A DNA stretch of 64,000 nt, from NCBI GenBank assembly GCA_020055645.1, contig JAECZT010000006.1, positions 1,984,001 through 2,048,000 of the forward strand. The letters run 5' to 3'. The position numbers and the translations under genes are program-made. This document shows positions 1 to 13,355 of the stretch, in pieces. The stretch's first letter is position 1, and each line of letters starts with the position of its first letter. This DNA is from Tomocerus qinae. Lineage: Eukaryota > Arthropoda > Collembola > Entomobryomorpha > Tomoceridae. The notes under the pieces were generated by a model that worked only from the letters and a program-made list of their open reading frames with translations, had not been told where the DNA came from and ran no database searches.

Positions 1-79
1 TTTTGAGCTTGTACGAGGGGACCAAACACATTTGTAATATAACATTTATAAACACTAGACACTTGAAAAAAATCATTTT

Positions 80-760
80 TTTGAGCTTGTACGAGGCGAA
101 AAATAATTTTTGTAATATAACATTTATAAAGACTAAACACTTGAAAAAAATCATTTTTTTGAACTTGTACAAGGGGAAAAATAATTTTTGTAATATAACA
201 TTTATAAAGACTAGACACTTGAAAAAAATCATTTTTTTGAGCTTGTACGAGGGGACCAAACACATTTGTAATATAACATTTATAAACACTAGACACTTGA
301 AAAAAATCATTTTTTTGAGCTTGTACGAGGCGAAAAATATTTTTTTGTAATATAACATTTATAAAGACTAGACACGGAAAAAATCATTTTTTTGAGCTTG
401 TACGAGGCGAAAAATAATTTTTGTAATATAACATTTATAAAGACTAGACACTTGAAAAAAATCATTTTTTTGAGCTTGTACGAGGGGACCAAACACATTT
501 GTAATATAACATTTATAAAGACTAGACACTTGAAAAAAATCATTTTTTTGAGCTTGTACGAAGCGAAAAATAATATTTGTAATATAACATTTATAAAGAC
601 TAGACACTTGAAAAAAATCATTTTTTTGAGTTTGTACGAGGGGACCAAAAACATTTGTAATATAACATTTATAAAGACTAGGCACTTGAAAAAAATCATT
701 TTTTTGAAGTTGTACGAGGGGACCAAAAACATTTACAATATAACATTTATAAAGACTAGG
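80..760 (-). repeat. Higher-order repeat in block I, copy 1 (approximate edges)
   Basis: This stretch recurs about 1247 bp downstream (16 monomers). Shared rare variants fix the alignment: the CTTGTACAAGGGG monomer at about 164 and 1411, the shortened GACACGGAAAAAATC monomer at about 371 and 1618, the CGAAGCGAAAAATAATATT monomer at about 558 and 1806, and GAGTTTGTACGAGG at about 628 and 1874. Edges are by eye. Confidence 0.75.
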
Positions 761-1327
761 CACTTAAGAAAATCATTATTTTGAGCTTATACGAGGCGAA
801 AAATAATTTTTGTAATATAATATTTATAAAGCCTAGACACTGGAGAAAAATCATTTTTTGGAGCTTGTACGAGGGGACCAAAAACATTTGTAATATAACA
901 TTTATAAAGACTAGACACTTGAAAAAAATCATTTTTTTGAGCTTGTACGAGGCGAAAAATAATTTTTGTAATATAACATTTATAAAGACTAGACACTTGA
1001 AAAAAATCATTATTTTGAGCTTGTACGAAGGGACCAAAAACATTTGTAATATAACATTTATAAAGACTAGACACTTGAAAAAAATCAGTTTTTTGAAGTT
1101 GTACGAGGCGAAAAATATTTTTTTGTTATATAACATTTATAAAGACTAAACACTTGAAAAAAATCATTTTTTTGAACTTGTACGGGGGGAAAAATAATTT
1201 TTGTAATATAACATTTATAAAGCCTACACACTTGAAAAAAATCATTTTTTTGAGCTTGTACGAGGCGAAAAATATTTTTTGTAATATAACATTTATAAAA
1301 ACTAGACACTTGAAAAAAATCATTTTT

Positions 1328-2007
1328 TTGAGCTTGTACGAGGCGAAAAATAATTTTTGTAATATAACATTTATAAAGACTAAACACTTGAAAAAAATCA
1401 TTTTTTTGAACTTGTACAAGGGGAAAAATAATTTTTGTAATATAACATTTATAAAGACTAGACACTTGAAAAAAATCATTTTTTTGAGCTTGTACGAGGG
1501 GACCAAACACATTTGTAATATAACATTTATAAACACTAGACACTTGAAAAAAATCATTTTTTTGAGCTTGTACGAGGCGAAAAATATTTTTTTGTAATAT
1601 AACATTTATAAAGACTTGACACGGAAAAAATCATTTTTTTGAGCTTGTACGAGGCGAAAAATAATTTTTGTAATATAATAATTATAAAGCCTAGACACTT
1701 GAAAAAAATCATTTTTTTGAGCTTGTACGAGGCGAAAAATAATTTTTGTAATATAACATTTATAAAGACTAGACACTTGAAAAAAATCATTTTTTTGAGC
1801 TTGTACGAAGCGAAAAATAATATTTGTAATATAACATTTATAAAGACTAGACACTTGAAAAAATCATTTTTTTGAGTTTGTACGAGGGGACCAAAAACAT
1901 TTGTAATATAACATTTATAAAGACTAGACACTTGAAAAAAATCATTTTTTTGAGCTTGTACGAGGGGACCAAAAACATTTGTAATATAACATTTATAAAG
2001 ACTAGAC
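1328..2007 (-). repeat. Higher-order repeat in block I, copy 2 (approximate edges)
   Basis: Second copy of the segment at about 80-760, offset about 1247 bp. It differs by several substitutions and one swapped module (CGAGGCGAAAA where copy 1 has CGAGGGGACCAAACAC near 481), so the two copies are older or more converted than the duplications near 42-47 kb. Confidence 0.75.
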
Positions 2008-2222
2008 ACTTGAAAAAAATCATTTTTTTGAGCTTGTACGAGGCGAAAAATAATTTTTGTAATATAACATTTATAAAAACTAGACACTTGAAAAAAATCA
2101 TTTTTTTGAGCTTGTACGAGGCGAAAAATAATTTTTGTAATATAACATTTATAAAGACTAAACACTTGAAAAAAATCATTTTTTTGAACTTGTACAAGGG
2201 GAAAAATAATTTTTGTAATATA

Positions 2223-2322
2223 NNNNNNNNNNNNNNNNNNNNNNNNNNNNNNNNNNNNNNNNNNNNNNNNNNNNNNNNNNNNNNNNNNNNNNNNNNNNNN
2301 NNNNNNNNNNNNNNNNNNNNNN
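2223..2322. other. Assembly gap of exactly 100 N
   Basis: One hundred consecutive N. A round 100 is the usual placeholder for a scaffold gap of unknown size, so the true distance between the two flanking arrays is not known. Monomers point one way before it and the opposite way after it. Confidence 0.99.
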
Positions 2323-2335
2323 CTCGTGCAAGTTC

Positions 2336-2352
2336 AAAAAAATGATTTTTTT
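2336..2352. other. Representative A-run/T-run dyad present in most monomers
   Basis: AAAAAAAT, a central G, then ATTTTTTT: a perfect 8-bp inverted repeat about one base. It occurs once in most monomers, so copies are spaced 78 bp apart along the array. Structural meaning (cruciform tendency, bent or stiff A-tract DNA, a protein site) is inference. Many monomers lose perfect symmetry because the two runs differ in length by one or two bases. Confidence 0.8.
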
Positions 2353-2421
2353 CAAGTGTCTAGTCTTTATAAATGTTATATTACAAATGTTTTTGGTCCC
2401 CACGTACAAGCTCAAAAAAAT
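2344..2421 (+). repeat. Representative 78-bp satellite monomer
   Basis: One complete monomer counted base by base: from the G of TGATTTTTTT to the base before the next such G is 78 bp. Order of parts: T-run; CAAGTGTCTAGTC; TTTATAAATGTTATATTAC; the variable module AAATGTTTTTGGTCCCCACG; TACAAGCTC; A-run. Most monomers keep 78 bp. Variation in length comes mainly from the A-run (6 to 9 A) and the T-run. Confidence 0.97.
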
Positions 2422-5400
2422 GATTTTTTTAAAGTGTCTAGTCTTTATAAATGTTATATTACAAATGTTTTGGGTCCCCTCGTACAAGCTCAAAAAATGA
2501 TTTTTTTCAAGTGTCTAGTCTTTATAAATGTTATGCTACAAAAATTATTAGTCCCCTCGTACAAGCTCAAAAAAATGATAATTTTCAAGTGTCTAGTCTT
2601 TATAAATGTTATATTATAAAAATTATTTTTCGCCTCGTACAAGCTCAAAAAAATGATTTTTTTCATGTGTCTAGTCTTTATAAATGTTATATTACAAAAA
2701 TTATTTTTCGCCTCGTACAAGCTCAAAAAAATGATTTTTTTCAAGTGTCTAGTCTTTATAAATGTTATGCTACAAAAATTATTAGTCCCCTCGTACAAGC
2801 TCAAAAAAAATGATTTTTTCCAAGTGTCTAGTCTTTATAAATGTTATATTATAAAAATTATTTTTCGCCTCGTACAAGCTCAAAAAAATGATTTTTTTCA
2901 AGTGTCTAGTCTTTATAAATGTTATATTACAAAAATTATTTATCCTCTCGTGCAAGTTCAAAAAAATGATTTTTTTCAAGTGTCTAGTCTTTATAAATGT
3001 TATATTACAAATGTTTTTGGTCCCCACGTACAAGCTCAAAAAAATGATTTTTTAAAGTGTCTAGTCTTTATAAATGTTATATTACAAATGTTTTGGGTCC
3101 CCTCGTACAAGCTCAAAAAAATGATTTTTTTCAAGTGTCTAGTCTTTATAAATGTTATGCTACAAAAATTATTAGTCCCCTCGTACAAGCTCAAAAAAAT
3201 GATAATTTTCAAGTGTCTAGTCTTTATAAATGTTATATTATAAAAATTATTTTTCGCCTCGTACAAGCTCAAAAAAATGATTTTTTTCATGTGTCTAGTC
3301 TTTATAAATGTTATATTACAAAAATTATTTTTCGCCTCGTACAAGCTCAAAAAAATGATTTTTTTCAACTGTCTAGTCTTTATAAATGTTATATTACAAA
3401 TGTTTTTGGTCCCCTCGTACAAGCTCAAAAAATGATTTTTTTCAAGTGTCTAGTCTTTATAAATGTTATGCTACAAAAATTATTAGTCCCCTCGTACAAG
3501 CTCAAAAAAATGATTTTTTTCAAGTGTCTAGTCTTTATAAATGTTATATTACAAAAATTATTTTTCGCCTCGTACAAGCTCAAAAAAATGATTTTTTTCA
3601 AGTGTCTAGTCTTTATAAATGTTATATTACAAATGTTTTTGGTCCCCTCATACAAGCTCAAAAAATGATTTTTTTCAAGTGTCTAGTCTTTATAAATGTT
3701 ATGCTACAAAAATTATTAGTCCCCTCGTACAAGCTCAAAAAATGATTTTTTTCAAGTGTCTAGTCTTTATTAATGTTATATTACAAAAATTATTTTTCGC
3801 CTCGTACAAGCTCAAAAAAATGATTTTTTTCAAGTGTCTAGTCTTTATAAATGTTATATTACAAAAATTATTTTTCGCCTCGTACAAGCTCAAAAAAATG
3901 ATTTTTTTCAAGTGTCTAGTCTTTATAAATGTTATGCTACAAAAATTATTAGTCCCCTCGTACAAGCTCAAAAAAAATGATTTTTTCCAAGTGTCTAGTC
4001 TTTATAAATGTTATATTATAAAAATTATTTTTCGCCTCGTACAAGCTCAAAAAAATGATTTTTTTCAAGTGTCTAGTCTTTATAAATGTTATATTACAAA
4101 AATTATTTATCCTCTCGTGCAAGTTCAAAAAAATGATTTTTTCAAGTGTCTAGTCTTTATAAATGTTATATTACAAATGTTTTTGGTCCCCACGTACAAG
4201 CTCAAAAAAATGATTTTTTTAAAGTGTCTAGTCTTTATAAATGTTATATTACAAATGTTTTGGGTCCCCTCGTACAAGCTCAAAAAAATGATTTTTTTCA
4301 AGTGTCTAGTCTTTATAAATGTTATGCTACAAAAATTATTAGTCCCCTCGTACAAGCTCAAAAAAATGATAATTTTCAAGTGTCTAGTCTTTATAAATGT
4401 TATATTATAAAAATTATTTTTCGCCTCGTACAAGCTCAAAAAAATGATTTTTTTCATGTGTCTAGTCTTTATAAATGTTATATTACAAAAATTATTTTTC
4501 GCCTCGTACAAGCTCAAAAAAATGATTTTTTTCAACTGTCTAGTCTTTATAAATGTTATATTACAAATGTTTTTGGTCCCCTCGTACAAGCTCAAAAAAA
4601 TGATTTTTTTCAAGTGTCTAGTCTTTATAAATGTTATGCTACAAAAATTATTAGTCCCCTCGTACAAGCTCAAAAAAATGTTTTTTTCAAGTGTCTAGTC
4701 TTTATAAATGTTATATTACAAAAATTATTTTTCGCCTCGTACAAGCTCAAAAAAATGATTTTTTTCAAGTGTCTAGTCTTTATAAATGTTATATTACAAA
4801 TGTTTTTGGTCCCCTCGTACAAGCTCAAAAAATGATTTTTTCAAGTGTCTAGTCTTTATAAATGTTATGCTACAAAAATTATTAGTCCCCTCGTACAAGC
4901 TCAAAAAAAATGATTTTTTTCAAGTGTCTAGTCTTTATAAATGTTATATTACAAAAATTATTTTTCGCCTCGTACAAGCTCAAAAAAATGATTTTTTTCA
5001 AGTGTCTAGTCTTTATAAATGTTATATTACAAAAATTATTTTTCGCCTCGTACAAGCTCAAAAAAATGATTTTTTTCAAGTGTCTAGTCTTTATAAATGT
5101 TATGCTACAAAAATTATTAGTCCCCTCGTACAAGCTCAAAAAAATGATTTTTTCCAAGTGTCTAGTCTTTATAAATGTTATATTATAAAAATTATTTTTC
5201 GCCTCGTACAAGCTCAAAAAAATGATTTTTTTCAAGTGTCTAGTCTTTATAAATGTTATATTACAAAAATTATTTATCCTCTCGTGCAAGTTCAAAAAAA
5301 TGATTTTTTTCAAGTGTCTAGTCTTTATAAATGTTATATTACAAATGTTTTTGGTCCCCACGTACAAGCTCAAAAAAATGATTTTTTTAAAGTGTCTAGT

Positions 5401-6676
5401 CTTTATAAATGTTATATTACAAATGTTTTGGGTCCCCTCGTACAAGCTCAAAAAATGATTTTTTTCAAGTGTCTAGTCTTTATAAATGTTATATTACAAA
5501 TGTTTTTGGTCCCCTCGTACAAGCTCAAAAAATGATTTTTTTCAAGTGTCTAGTCTTTATAAATGTTATGCTACAAAAATTATTAGTCCCCTCGTACAAG
5601 CTCAAAAAAATGATTTTTTTCAAGTGTCTAGTCTTTATTAATGTTATATTACAAAAATTATTTTTCGCCTCGTACAAGCTCAAAAAATGATTTTTTTCAA
5701 GTGTCTAGTCTTTATAAATGTTATATTACAAAAATTATTTTTCGCCTCGTACAAGCTCAAAAAATGATTTTTTTCAAGTGTCTAGTCTTTATAAATGTTA
5801 TGCTACAAAAATTATTAGTCCCCTCGTACAAGCTCAAAAAAAATGATTTTTTCCAAGTGTCTAGTCTTTATAAATGTTATATTATAAAAATTATTTTTCG
5901 CCTCGTACAAGCTCAAAAAAATGATTTTTTTCAAGTGTCTAGTCTTTATAAATGTTATGTTACAAAAATTATTTATCCTCTCGTGCAAGTTCAAAAAAAT
6001 GATTTTTTTCAAGTGTCTAGTCTTTATAAATGCTATATTACAAATGTTTTTGGTCCCCACGTACAAGCTCAAAAAAATGATTTTTTTAAAGTGTCTAGTC
6101 TTTATAAATGTTATATTACAAATGTTTTGGGTCCCCTCGTACAAGCTCAAAAAAATGATTTTTTTCAAGTGTCTAGTCTTTATAAATGTTATGCTACAAA
6201 AATTATTAGTCCCCTCGTACAAGCTCAAAAAAATGATAATTTTCAAGTGTCTAGTCTTTATAAATGTTATATTATAAAAATTATTTTTCGCCTCGTACAA
6301 GCTCAAAAAAATGATTTTTTTCATGTGTCTAGTCTTTATAAATGTTATATTACAAAAATTATTTTTCGCCTCGTACAAGCTCAAAAAAATGATTTTTTTC
6401 AACTGTCTAGTCTTTATAAATGTTATATTACAAATGTTTTTGGTCCCCTCGTACAAGCTCAAAAAATGATTTTTTTCAAGTGTCTAGTCTTTATAAATGT
6501 TATGCTACAAAAATTATTAGTCCCCTCGTACAAGCTCAAAAAAAATGATTTTTTTCAAGTGTCTAGTCTTTATAAATGTTATATTACAAAAATTATTTTT
6601 CGCCTCGTACAAGCTCAAAAAAATGATTTTTTTCAAGTGTCTAGTCTTTATAAATGTTATATTACAAAAATTATTT

Positions 6677-7360
6677 ATCGTCTCGTGCAAGTTCAAAAAA
6701 ATGATTTTTTTCAAGTGTCTAGTCTTTATAAATGTTATATTACAAATGTTTTTGGTCCCCACGTACAAGCTCAAAAAAATGATTTTTTTCAAGTGTCTAG
6801 TCTTTATTAATGTTATATTACAAAAATTATTTTTCGCCTCGTACAAGCTCAAAAAAATGATTTTTTTCAAGTGTCTAGTCTTTATAAATGATATATTACA
6901 AATGTTTTGGGTCCCCTCGTACAAGCTCAAAAAATGATTTTTTCAAGTGTCTAGTCTTTATAAATGTTATGCTACAAAAATTATTAGTCCCCTCGTACAA
7001 GCTCAAAAAAATGATAATTTTCAAGTGTCTAGTCTTTATAAATGTTATATTATAAAAATTATTTTTCGCCTCGTACAAGCTCAAAAAAATGATTTTTTTC
7101 ATGTGTCTAGTCTTTATAAATGTTATATTACAAAAATTATTTTTCGCCTCGTACAAGCTCAAAAAAATGATTTTTTTCAACTGTCTAGTCTTTATAAATG
7201 TTATATTACAAATGTTTTTGGTCCCCTCGTACAAGCTCAAAAAATGATTTTTTTCAAGTGTCTAGTCTTTATAAATGTTATATTACAAAAATTATTTTTC
7301 GCCTCGTACAAGCTCAAAAAAATGATTTTTTTCAAGCGTCTAGTCTATAAATATTATATT
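6677..7360 (+). repeat. 684-bp marker block, copy 1 of 6
   Basis: Starts at the rare ATCGTCTCGTGCAAG module and ends in the shortened CAAGCGTCTAGTCTATAAA monomer (76 bp; the usual TC TTTATAAATG is reduced). Module order between them: CCCCACG, a TTTATTAATG monomer, GGGTCCCC, GCTAC, GATAATTTTC, CATGTG, CAACTG, then TTTTTCGCC. The same nine-monomer order is found six times in domain A. Confidence 0.88.
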
Positions 7361-10099
7361 ACAAAAATTATTTTTCGCCTCGTACAAGCTCAAAAAAATG
7401 ATTTTTTTCAAGTGTCTAGTCTTTATAAATGTTATATTACAAAAATTATTAGTCCCCTCGTACAAGTTCAAAAAAATGATTTTTTTCATGTGTCTAGTCT
7501 TTATAAATGTTATATTACAAATGTTTTTGGTCCCCTCGTACAAGCTCAAAAAAATGATTTTTTTCAAGTGTCTAGTCTTTATAAATGTTATGCTACAAAA
7601 ATTATTAGTCCCCTCGTACAAGCTCAAAAAAATGATTTTTTTCAAGTGTCTAGTCTTTATAAATGTTATATTACAAAAATTATTTATCCTCTCGTGCAAG
7701 TTCAAAAAAATGATTTTTTTAAAGTGTCTAGTCTTTATAAATGTTATATTACAAATGTTTTGGGTCCCCTCGTACAAGCTCAAAAAAATGATAATTTTCA
7801 AGTGTCTAGTCTTTATAAATGTTATATTATAAAAATTATTTTTCGCCTCGTACAAGCTCAAAAAAATGATTTTTTTCATGTGTCTAGTCTTTATAAATGT
7901 TATATTACAAAAATTATTTTTCGCCTCGTACAAGCTCAAAAAAATGATTTTTTTCAAGTGTCTAGTCTTTATAAATGTTATATTACAAATGTTTTTGGTC
8001 CCCTCGTACAAGCTCAAAAAATGATTTTTTTCAAGTGTCTAGTCTTTATAAATGTTATGCTACAAAAATTATTAGTCCCCTCGTACAAGCTCAAAAAAAT
8101 GATTTTTTTCAAGTGTCTAGTCTTTATAAATGTTATATTACAAAAATTATTTTTCGCCTCGTACAAGCTCAAAAAAATGATTTTTTTCAAGTGTCTAGTC
8201 TTTATAAATGTTATATTACAAATGTTTTTGGTCCCCTCATACAAGCTCAAAAAATGATTTTTTTCAAGTGTCTAGTCTTTATAAATGTTATGCTACAAAA
8301 ATTATTAGTCCCCTCGTACAAGCTCAAAAAAAATGATTTTTTTCAAGTGTCTAGTCTTTATTAATGTTATATTACAAAAATTATTTTTCGCCTCGTACAA
8401 GCTCAAAAAAATGATTTTTTTCAAGTGTCTAGTCTTTATAAATGTTATATTACAAAAATTATTTTTCGCCTCGTACAAGCTCAAAAAAATGATTTTTTTC
8501 AAGTGTCTAGTCTTTATAAATGTTATGCTACAAAAATTATTAGTCCCCTCGTACAAGCTCAAAAAAAATGATTTTTTCCAAGTGTCTAGTCTTTATAAAT
8601 GTTATATTATAAAAATTATTTTTCGCCTCGTACAAGCTCAAAAAAATGATTTTTTTCAAGTGTCTAGTCTTTATAAATGTTATGTTACAAAAATTATTTA
8701 TCCTCTCGTGCAAGTTCAAAAAAATGATTTTTTTCAAGTGTCTAGTCTTTATAAATGTTATATTACAAATGTTTTTGGTCCCCACGTACAAGCTCAAAAA
8801 AATGATTTTTTTAAAGTGTCTAGTCTTTATAAATGTTATATTACAAATGTTTTGGGTCCCCTCGTACAAGCTCAAAAAAATGATTTTTTCAAGTGTCTAG
8901 TCTTTATAAATGTTATATTACAAATGTTTTTGGTCCCCTCGTACAAGCTCAAAAAATGATTTTTTTCAAGTGTCTAGTCTTTATAAATGTTATGCTACAA
9001 AAATTATTAGTCCCCTCGTACAAGCTCAAAAAAAATGATTTTTTTCAAGTGTCTAGTCTTTATAAATGTTATATTACAAAAATTAATTTTCGCCTCGTAC
9101 AAGCTCAAAAAAATGATTTTTTTCAAGTGTCTAGTCTTTATAAATGTTATATTACAAAAATTATTTTTCGCCTCGTACAAGCTCAAAAAAATGATTTTTT
9201 TCAAGTGTCTAGTCTTTATAAATGTTATGCTACAAAAATTATTAGTCCCCTCGTACAAGCTCAAAAAAATGATTTTTTCCAAGTGTCTAGTCTTTATAAA
9301 TGTTATATTATAAAAATTATTTTTCGCCTCGTACAAGCTCAAAAAAATGATTTTTTTCAAGTGTCTAGTCTTTATAAATGTTATATTACAAAAATTATTT
9401 ATCCTCTCGTGCAAGTTCAAAAAAATGATTTTTTTCAAGTGTCTAGTCTTTATAAATGTTATATTACAAATGTTTTTGGTCCCCACGTACAAGCTCAAAA
9501 AAATGATTTTTTAAAGTGTCTAGTCTTTATAAATGTTATATTACAAATGTTTTGGGTCCCCTCGTACAAGCTCAAAAAAATGATTTTTTTCAAGTGTCTA
9601 GTCTTTATAAATGTTATGCTACAAAAATTATTAGTCCCCTCGTACAAGCTCAAAAAAATGATAATTTTCAAGTGTCTAGTCTTTATAAATGTTATATTAT
9701 AAAAATTATTTTTCGCCTCGTACAAGCTCAAAAAATGATTTTTTTCATGTGTCTAGTCTTTATAAATGTTATATTACAAAAATTATTTTTCGCCTCGTAC
9801 AAGCTCAAAAAAATGATTTTTTTCAACTGTCTAGTCTTTATAAATGTTATATTACAAATGTTTTTGGTCCCCTCGTACAAGCTCAAAAAATGATTTTTTT
9901 CAAGTGTCTAGTCTTTATAAATGTTATGCTACAAAAATTATTAGTCCCCTCGTACAAGCTCAAAAAAATGATTTTTTTCAAGTGTCTAGTCTTTATAAAT
10001 GTTATATTACAAAAATTATTTTTCGCCTCGTACAAGCTCAAAAAAATGATTTTTTTCAAGTGTCTAGTCTTTATAAATGTTATATTACAAAAATTATTT

Positions 10100-10784
10100 A
10101 TCGTCTCGTGCAAGTTCAAAAAAATGATTTTTTTCAAGTGTCTAGTCTTTATAAATGTTATATTACAAATGTTTTTGGTCCCCACGTACAAGCTCAAAAA
10201 AATGATTTTTTTCAAGTGTCTAGTCTTTATTAATGTTATATTACAAAAATTATTTTTCGCCTCGTACAAGCTCAAAAAAATGATTTTTTTCAAGTGTCTA
10301 GTCTTTATAAATGATATATTACAAATGTTTTGGGTCCCCTCGTACAAGCTCAAAAAATGATTTTTTTCAAGTGTCTAGTCTTTATAAATGTTATGCTACA
10401 AAAATTATTAGTCCCCTCGTACAAGCTCAAAAAAATGATAATTTTCAAGTGTCTAGTCTTTATAAATGTTATATTATAAAAATTATTTTTCGCCTCGTAC
10501 AAGCTCAAAAAAATGATTTTTTTCATGTGTCTAGTCTTTATAAATGTTATATTACAAAAATTATTTTTCGCCTCGTACAAGCTCAAAAAAATGATTTTTT
10601 TCAACTGTCTAGTCTTTATAAATGTTATATTACAAATGTTTTTGGTCCCCTCGTACAAGCTCAAAAAATGATTTTTTTCAAGTGTCTAGTCTTTATAAAT
10701 GTTATATTACAAAAATTATTTTTCGCCTCGTACAAGCTCAAAAAAATGATTTTTTTCAAGCGTCTAGTCTATAAATATTATATT
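10100..10784 (+). repeat. 684-bp marker block, copy 2 of 6
   Basis: Same start module (ATCGTCTCGTGC), same end monomer (CAAGCGTCTAGTCTATAAA) and same internal order as 6677-7360, including AATGATATATTAC near 10312. It lies about 3.42 kb after copy 1. Confidence 0.88.
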
Positions 10785-12670
10785 ACAAAAATTATTTTTC
10801 GCCTCGTACAAGCTCAAAAAAATGATTTTTTTCAAGTGTCTAGTCTTTATAAATGTTATATTACAAAAATTATTAGTCCCCTCGTACAAGTTCAAAAAAA
10901 ATGATTTTTTTCATGTGTCTAGTCTTTATAAATGTTATATTACAAATGTTTTTGGTCCCCTCGTACAAGCTCAAAAAAATGATTTTTTTCAAGTGTCTAG
11001 TCTTTATAAATGTTATGCTACAAAAATTATTAGTCCCCTCGTACAAGCTCAAAAAAATGATTTTTTTCAAGTGTCTAGTCTTTATAAATGTTATATTACA
11101 AAAATTATTTTTCGCCTCGTACAAGCTCAAAAAAATGATTTTTTTCAAGTGTCTAGTCTTTATAAATGTTATGCTACAAAAATTATTAGTCCCCTCGTAC
11201 AAGCTCAAAAAAAATGATTTTTTCCAAGTGTCTAGTCTTTATAAATGTTATATTATAAAAATTATTTTTCGCCTCGTACAAGCTCAAAAAATGATTTTTT
11301 TCAAGTGTCTAGTCTTTATAAATGTTATATTACAAAAATTATTTATCCTCTCGTGCAAGTTCAAAAAAATGATTTTTTTCAAGTGTCTAGTCTTTATAAA
11401 TGTTATATTACAAATGTTTTTGGTCCCCACGTACAAGCTCAAAAAAATGATTTTTTTAAAGTGTCTAGTCTTTATAAATGTTATATTACAAATGTTTTGG
11501 GTCCCCTCGTACAAGCTCAAAAAAATGATTTTTTTCAAGTGTCTAGTCTTTATAAATGTTATATTACAAATGTTTTTGGTCCCCTCGTACAAGCTCAAAA
11601 AATGATTTTTTTCAAGTGTCTAGTCTTTATAAATGTTATGCTACAAAAATTATTAGTCCCCTCGTACAAGCTCAAAAAAAATGATTTTTTTCAAGTGTCT
11701 AGTCTTTATTAATGTTATATTACAAAAATTATTTTTCGCCTCGTACAAGCTCAAAAAAATGATTTTTTTCAAGTGTCTAGTCTTTATAAATGTTATATTA
11801 CAAAAATTATTTTTCGCCTCGTACAAGCTCAAAAAAATGATTTTTTTCAAGTGTCTAGTCTTTATAAATGTTATGCTACAAAAATTATTAGTCCCCTCGT
11901 ACAAGCTCAAAAAAAATGATTTTTTCCAAGTGTCTAGTCTTTATAAATGTTATATTATAAAAATTATTTTTCGCCTCGTACAAGCTCAAAAAAATGATTT
12001 TTTTCAAGTGTCTAGTCTTTATAAATGTTATATTACAAATGTTTTTGGTCCCCACGTACAAGCTCAAAAAAATGATTTTTTTAAAGTGTCTAGTCTTTAT
12101 AAATGTTATATTACAAATGTTTTGGGTCCCCTCGTACAAGCTCAAAAAAATGATTTTTTTCAAGTGTCTAGTCTTTATAAATGTTATGCTACAAAAATTA
12201 TTAGTCCCCTCGTACAAGCTCAAAAAAATGATAATTTTCAAGTGTCTAGTCTTTATAAATGTTATATTATAAAAATTATTTTTCGCCTCGTACAAGCTCA
12301 AAAAAATGATTTTTTTCATGTGTCTAGTCTTTATAAATGTTATATTACAAAAATTATTTTTCGCCTCGTACAAGCTCAAAAAAATAATTTTTTCAACTGT
12401 CTAGTCTTTATAAATGTTATATTACAAATGTTTTTGGTCCCCTCGTACAAGCTCAAAAAATGATTTTTTTCAAGTGTCTAGTCTTTATAAATGTTATGCT
12501 ACAAAAATTATTAGTCCCCTCGTACAAGCTCAAAAAAAATGATTTTTTTCAAGTGTCTAGTCTTTATAAATGTTATATTACAAAAATTATTTTTCGCCTC
12601 GTACAAGCTCAAAAAAATGATTTTTTTCAAGTGTCTAGTCTTTATAAATGTTATATTACAAAAATTATTT

Positions 12671-13355
12671 ATCGTCTCGTGCAAGTTCAAAAAAATGATT
12701 TTTTTCAAGTGTCTAGTCTTTATAAATGTTATATTACAAATGTTTTTGGTCCCCACGTACAAGCTCAAAAAAATGATTTTTTTCAAGTGTCTAGTCTTTA
12801 TTAATGTTATATTACAAAAATTATTTTTCGCCTCGTACAAGCTCAAAAAAATGATTTTTTTCAAGTGTCTAGTCTTTATAAATGATATATTACAAATGTT
12901 TTGGGTCCCCTCGTACAAGCTCAAAAAATGATTTTTTTCAAGTGTCTAGTCTTTATAAATGTTATGCTACAAAAATTATTAGTCCCCTCGTACAAGCTCA
13001 AAAAAATGATAATTTTCAAGTGTCTAGTCTTTATAAATGTTATATTATAAAAATTATTTTTCGCCTCGTACAAGCTCAAAAAAATGATTTTTTTCATGTG
13101 TCTAGTCTTTATAAATGTTCTATTACAAAAATTATTTTTCGCCTCGTACAAGCTCAAAAAAATGATTTTTTTCAACTGTCTAGTCTTTATAAATGTTATA
13201 TTACAAATGTTTTTGGTCCCCTCGTACAAGCTCAAAAAATGATTTTTTTCAAGTGTCTAGTCTTTATAAATGTTATATTACAAAAATTATTTTTCGCCTC
13301 GTACAAGCTCAAAAAAATGATTTTTTTCAAGCGTCTAGTCTATAAATATTATATT
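12671..13355 (+). repeat. 684-bp marker block, copy 3 of 6
   Basis: Same start, end and order as the other copies, with AATGATATATTAC near 12885. A private change (ATGTTCTATTAC near 13118) separates it from its siblings. Confidence 0.88.

Larger units (their letters stand above)
1..2222 (-). repeat. 78-bp satellite array, block I (inverted relative to the rest)
   Basis: About 28 head-to-tail monomers, read here as the reverse complement of the monomers found after the gap (here CTTGTACGAGG ... AACATTTATAAAGACTAGAC ... TTGAAAAAAATC). Variable modules include CGAGGCGAAAAATAATTT, CGAGGGGACCAAA and the block-specific CAAGGGGAAAAATAATTT. The last of these, and modules with AAACACTAGACAC, are not seen in the same form in the main array, so this block is a somewhat separate subfamily. 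It contains no gene. Open frames run through it on both strands only because the period is divisible by three. Confidence 0.97.

Noticed and set aside
2223-2322. Real low-complexity sequence in the gap
   Set aside because: The bases are N, so nothing can be said about the content or true length.
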